A program made the position numbers and the translations under genes. Positions 62,439 to 64,000 of a stretch of 64,000 bases of DNA are shown here, one piece after another. The notes below the pieces were generated by a model, which saw only the letters and a list, made by a program, of their open reading frames with translations, was not told the DNA's origin and searched no databases. Numbering within the stretch: position 1 is the stretch's first letter; every line of letters begins with the position of its first letter. The stretch spans positions 58,920-122,919 of the forward strand of contig JAJQCE010000010.1 of NCBI GenBank assembly GCA_021202895.1. Direction: 5' to 3'. Source of the DNA: Ruminococcus sp. (GTDB taxonomy: Bacteria; Bacillota; Clostridia; Oscillospirales; Ruminococcaceae).

Positions 62439-63398
62439 ATGAAGGATTATTTACAGATGATGATAGCTATGGCTATAATTTTAGCGCTTATTCCGTGTGT
62501 AGGATATGTAAAAAGGACGGTCGTAAGTTCTGATTCAGAGGCTGACAGTGATACTGTCAAGCTGTTAATTGAGGACACAGGGGAAATTCTTTCTCTTAGT
62601 ATGCAAGAATATATTATCGGTGCGGTTTTTGCGCAGATGCCTGCTGAATTTGAAGAGGAGGCGCTGAAGGCGCAGGCTGTACTTGCGTCAACCTATGCCG
62701 AGCGGCGAAAAATTGCCGAAAGTGAAAACCCGACAGAGGAGCTTGACGGAGCATATCTTAGCGACGACAGCAGTCTTTATCAGGCATATTTTACTGAGGA
62801 GCAGGCTAAGGAGGTTTATGGTAATGAGTACGATGAAGCGTATGAGAAAATTTCATCTGCGGCTGAGTACGCTGAGAATTTAATGCTGACATATGATGAT
62901 GAGCCGATTTTGGTGGCTTTTCACGGGATTTCGTTCGGATTTACCGAATCGGCGAAGACTATGTGGGGAGAGAAGATTGAGTATTTGCAGTCGGTTGAAA
63001 GCGAAGTGGACGCTAAGATGGAGGAATGTATTTCGCAAAACGCTTTTACAGAGTCTGAAATGAAAGTGCTTTTGGAAGAAAAATATTCTGATGAGGAGCT
63101 TAGTGACAGCGCTGAAAACTGGATTAGCACAGCATCACAGTCACAGCTTGGCACGGTTTTGCAGGTGAAAATAGGCGATGGGGTGTATGACGCAGGTGAG
63201 TTTTGCGAAGCTATAGGGCTTAATTCACAGCATTTTGAGCTTACATACGTTGACGGAGTATTTGAATTTGAGGTGTCAGGCTGCGGTCATTTGGTTGGAA
63301 TGAGTCAGTACGGAGCTAATTCTATGGCGCAGGACGGCAAAAGCTGCGAGGAGATTTTGCTACATTATTTCAGCGGTACGTTGCTGGTTGAAAAGTAA
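62439..63398 (+). CDS. SpoIID/LytB domain protein
   Basis: A 319-residue protein related to stage II sporulation protein D, a lytic transglycosylase. N-terminal membrane anchor (about 6-24), then the SpoIID core with MQEYIIGAVFAQMPAEFEEEALKAQAVLASTYA (catalytic Glu in this segment), a FHGISFGFTESAKTMWG segment and the C-terminal CGHLVGMSQYGANSMAQDGKSCEEILLHYFSG. Length is near SpoIID (about 340). The usual YHS-type metal/active-site block is AFHGIS here. Not accompanied by spoIIM/P, so role in engulfment is inferred only. Confidence 0.88.
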   Translation: MKDYLQMMIAMAIILALIPCVGYVKRTVVSSDSEADSDTVKLLIEDTGEILSLSMQEYIIGAVFAQMPAEFEEEALKAQAVLASTYAERRKIAESENPTEELDGAYLSDDSSLYQAYFTEEQAKEVYGNEYDEAYEKISSAAEYAENLMLTYDDEPILVAFHGISFGFTESAKTMWGEKIEYLQSVESEVDAKMEECISQNAFTESEMKVLLEEKYSDEELSDSAENWISTASQSQLGTVLQVKIGDGVYDAGEFCEAIGLNSQHFELTYVDGVFEFEVSGCGHLVGMSQYGANSMAQDGKSCEEILLHYFSGTLLVEK

Positions 63399-63449
63399 AA
63401 TTGTTAAATCTCAACAAAAATTTTCCATGAAAATTAATAATAACAAACA

Positions 63450-63477
63450 TTCACAAAACAAAAAAACGTGATATAAT
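63450..63477 (+). promoter_or_regulatory. Promoter-like sequence with no gene behind it
   Basis: TTCACA (63450-63455), 16-base spacer, extended -10 TGATATAAT (TATAAT 63472-63477). The next frames are only a few codons long. Confidence 0.45.
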
Positions 63478-63707
63478 AGAAGAATGGAAAGATCTATATA
63501 AATTACAAGCTATATTAAGAAATTGAAAAAGCGAATATAACGGATATTACTGCAAGATAGGAGATGATTGAACTGACAAAAAAAGACGAAAATCATACAT
63601 GAGCCAAAGGCAAAATCTAACATCATGCTTGATTGTTTGGCTTCTCTTGATAAATTGTTACAAATCATTTACTAAAATTGATTTTCGTGCATGAACCAAA
63701 ATAGATA
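63478..63707 (+). other. Non-coding stretch with a 10-bp inverted repeat
   Basis: ACGAAAATCA (63586-63595) is repeated inverted as TGATTTTCGT (63679-63688), 83 bases apart; CATGA-CC repeats follow each arm. A GGAG near 63560 precedes only a 12-codon frame. Could be a decayed gene or short RNA. Confidence 0.35.
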
Positions 63708-63736
63708 TTGACAAAGCTTATGTTTAGTGATATAAT
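63708..63736 (+). promoter_or_regulatory. Consensus promoter of the AAA-ATPase-like gene
   Basis: TTGACA (63708-63713), 17-base spacer, TATAAT (63731-63736), perfect boxes with extended -10 TG. Confidence 0.85.
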
Positions 63737-63780
63737 ATAAAACAAGAAAGCAAGTATACCTCAAATAAAAGGAGGCAGCC

Positions 63781-64000
63781 ATGAACCAATATAAACCAAT
63801 CCCAATCGGCGTTGAGGATTTCAAGCGCTTGGTAGACGACGGCTACTATTTTGTAGACAAGACGCTTTTCATAAAAGAAATTTTAGATCGAAAAGGAGCA
63901 GTGAATCTTTTCACCCGTCCAAGACGCTTCGGCAAAACACTGAACATCAGTATGCTCCAACGCTTTTTTGAGAAAACAGATGAGGATAATTCATATCTTT
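63781..64000 (+). CDS. AAA-ATPase-like / PD-(D/E)XK nuclease superfamily protein, 5' part only
   Basis: The first 73 codons of a gene running off the window. MNQYKPIPIGVEDFKRLVDDGYYFVDKTLFIKEILD and LFTRPRRFGKTLNISMLQRFFE are the start of the AAA-ATPase-like (DUF1703-associated) family, where RPRRFGKT is the Walker A-like loop. Full-length members are about 520-580 residues with a C-terminal PD-(D/E)XK nuclease domain, are expanded in gut anaerobes, and have no settled function. AGGAGG lies 9 bases upstream of the ATG; the promoter is consensus. Confidence 0.88.
   Translation, partial: MNQYKPIPIGVEDFKRLVDDGYYFVDKTLFIKEILDRKGAVNLFTRPRRFGKTLNISMLQRFFEKTDEDNSYL

Overview
This window looks like the chromosome of a low-to-mid GC Gram-positive anaerobe of the class Clostridia, most likely a Ruminococcus or another member of the Oscillospiraceae. 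That is an inference from gene content. Sporulation-type genes (gerW/ytfJ, spoIID-like), the ylxM-ffh-rpsP-khpA and scpA-scpB-DUF2953-gerW-dacF-rluB gene orders, GatCAB next to ligA, strong AGGAGG ribosome binding sites, frequent TTG/GTG starts, consensus sigma-A promoters and a cell-wall-anchored CE2-type esterase all fit. No rRNA gene is present, so the species cannot be fixed.

Layout. 1-9.4 kb: argF, a broken small ORF, a membrane-anchored C39-like peptidase (minus), pdxK-like and trmL, a DegV protein, then a glycolytic operon (pgk, a membrane protein, tpiA, gpmI). 9.6-14.6 kb, minus strand: an orphan sugar-binding lipoprotein with a perfect promoter and a LacI/cre-like operator, a TauE/SafE permease split into two half-genes, and the SRP/S16 operon. 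14.8-22 kb: aldo/keto reductase, LacI regulator, ruvX, a MATE exporter, a RING/zinc-ribbon membrane protein, rpsF-ssb-rpsR. 22-30 kb: ligA-gatCAB, then an LtaS-like sulfatase and rpmB. 30.5-36.4 kb: site-2 protease, scpA, scpB, DUF2953, gerW, dacF-like, rluB-like. 36.5-39.8 kb: a three-gene biotin carboxyltransferase set resembling transcarboxylase 12S, 1.3S and 5S subunits. 39.8-50 kb: DUF421, LCP protein, a large AT-rich WYL-like protein, a stretch with several self-complementary RNA candidates around a ZIP transporter and a DUF378 protein, a small alarmone synthetase, a gene graveyard (ABC ATPase and HATPase remnants), a HAD phosphatase and tRNA-Ala(GGC). 50-54 kb, minus strand: a coiled-coil membrane protein, then patatin, metallophosphoesterase and PepV-like dipeptidase. 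54.3-58.4 kb: an envelope O-acylation cassette (SGNH, DUF4358 lipoprotein, MBOAT, DHHW). 58.6-64 kb: a two-gene holin-like pair, a CE2-type esterase with an NPVTG sorting signal, citrate synthase (minus), a SpoIID-like protein, and the 5' end of an AAA-ATPase-like/PD-(D/E)XK family gene.

Most of the window is housekeeping. The parts worth a second look are non-coding or anomalous: a 176-nt element closed by a 23-bp GC-rich stem (46810-46985), a candidate structured RNA with its own terminator after the WYL gene (45060-45310), a compact promoter-hairpin-microORF-terminator unit (45322-45528), a leader hairpin in front of DUF378, the WYL protein itself, an apparent non-AUG/GUG/UUG start for the DUF2953 gene, an ScpA with a long C-terminal tail, and the carboxyltransferase trio without a membrane decarboxylase subunit. 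No CRISPR array, insertion sequence, integrase or intact prophage was seen.
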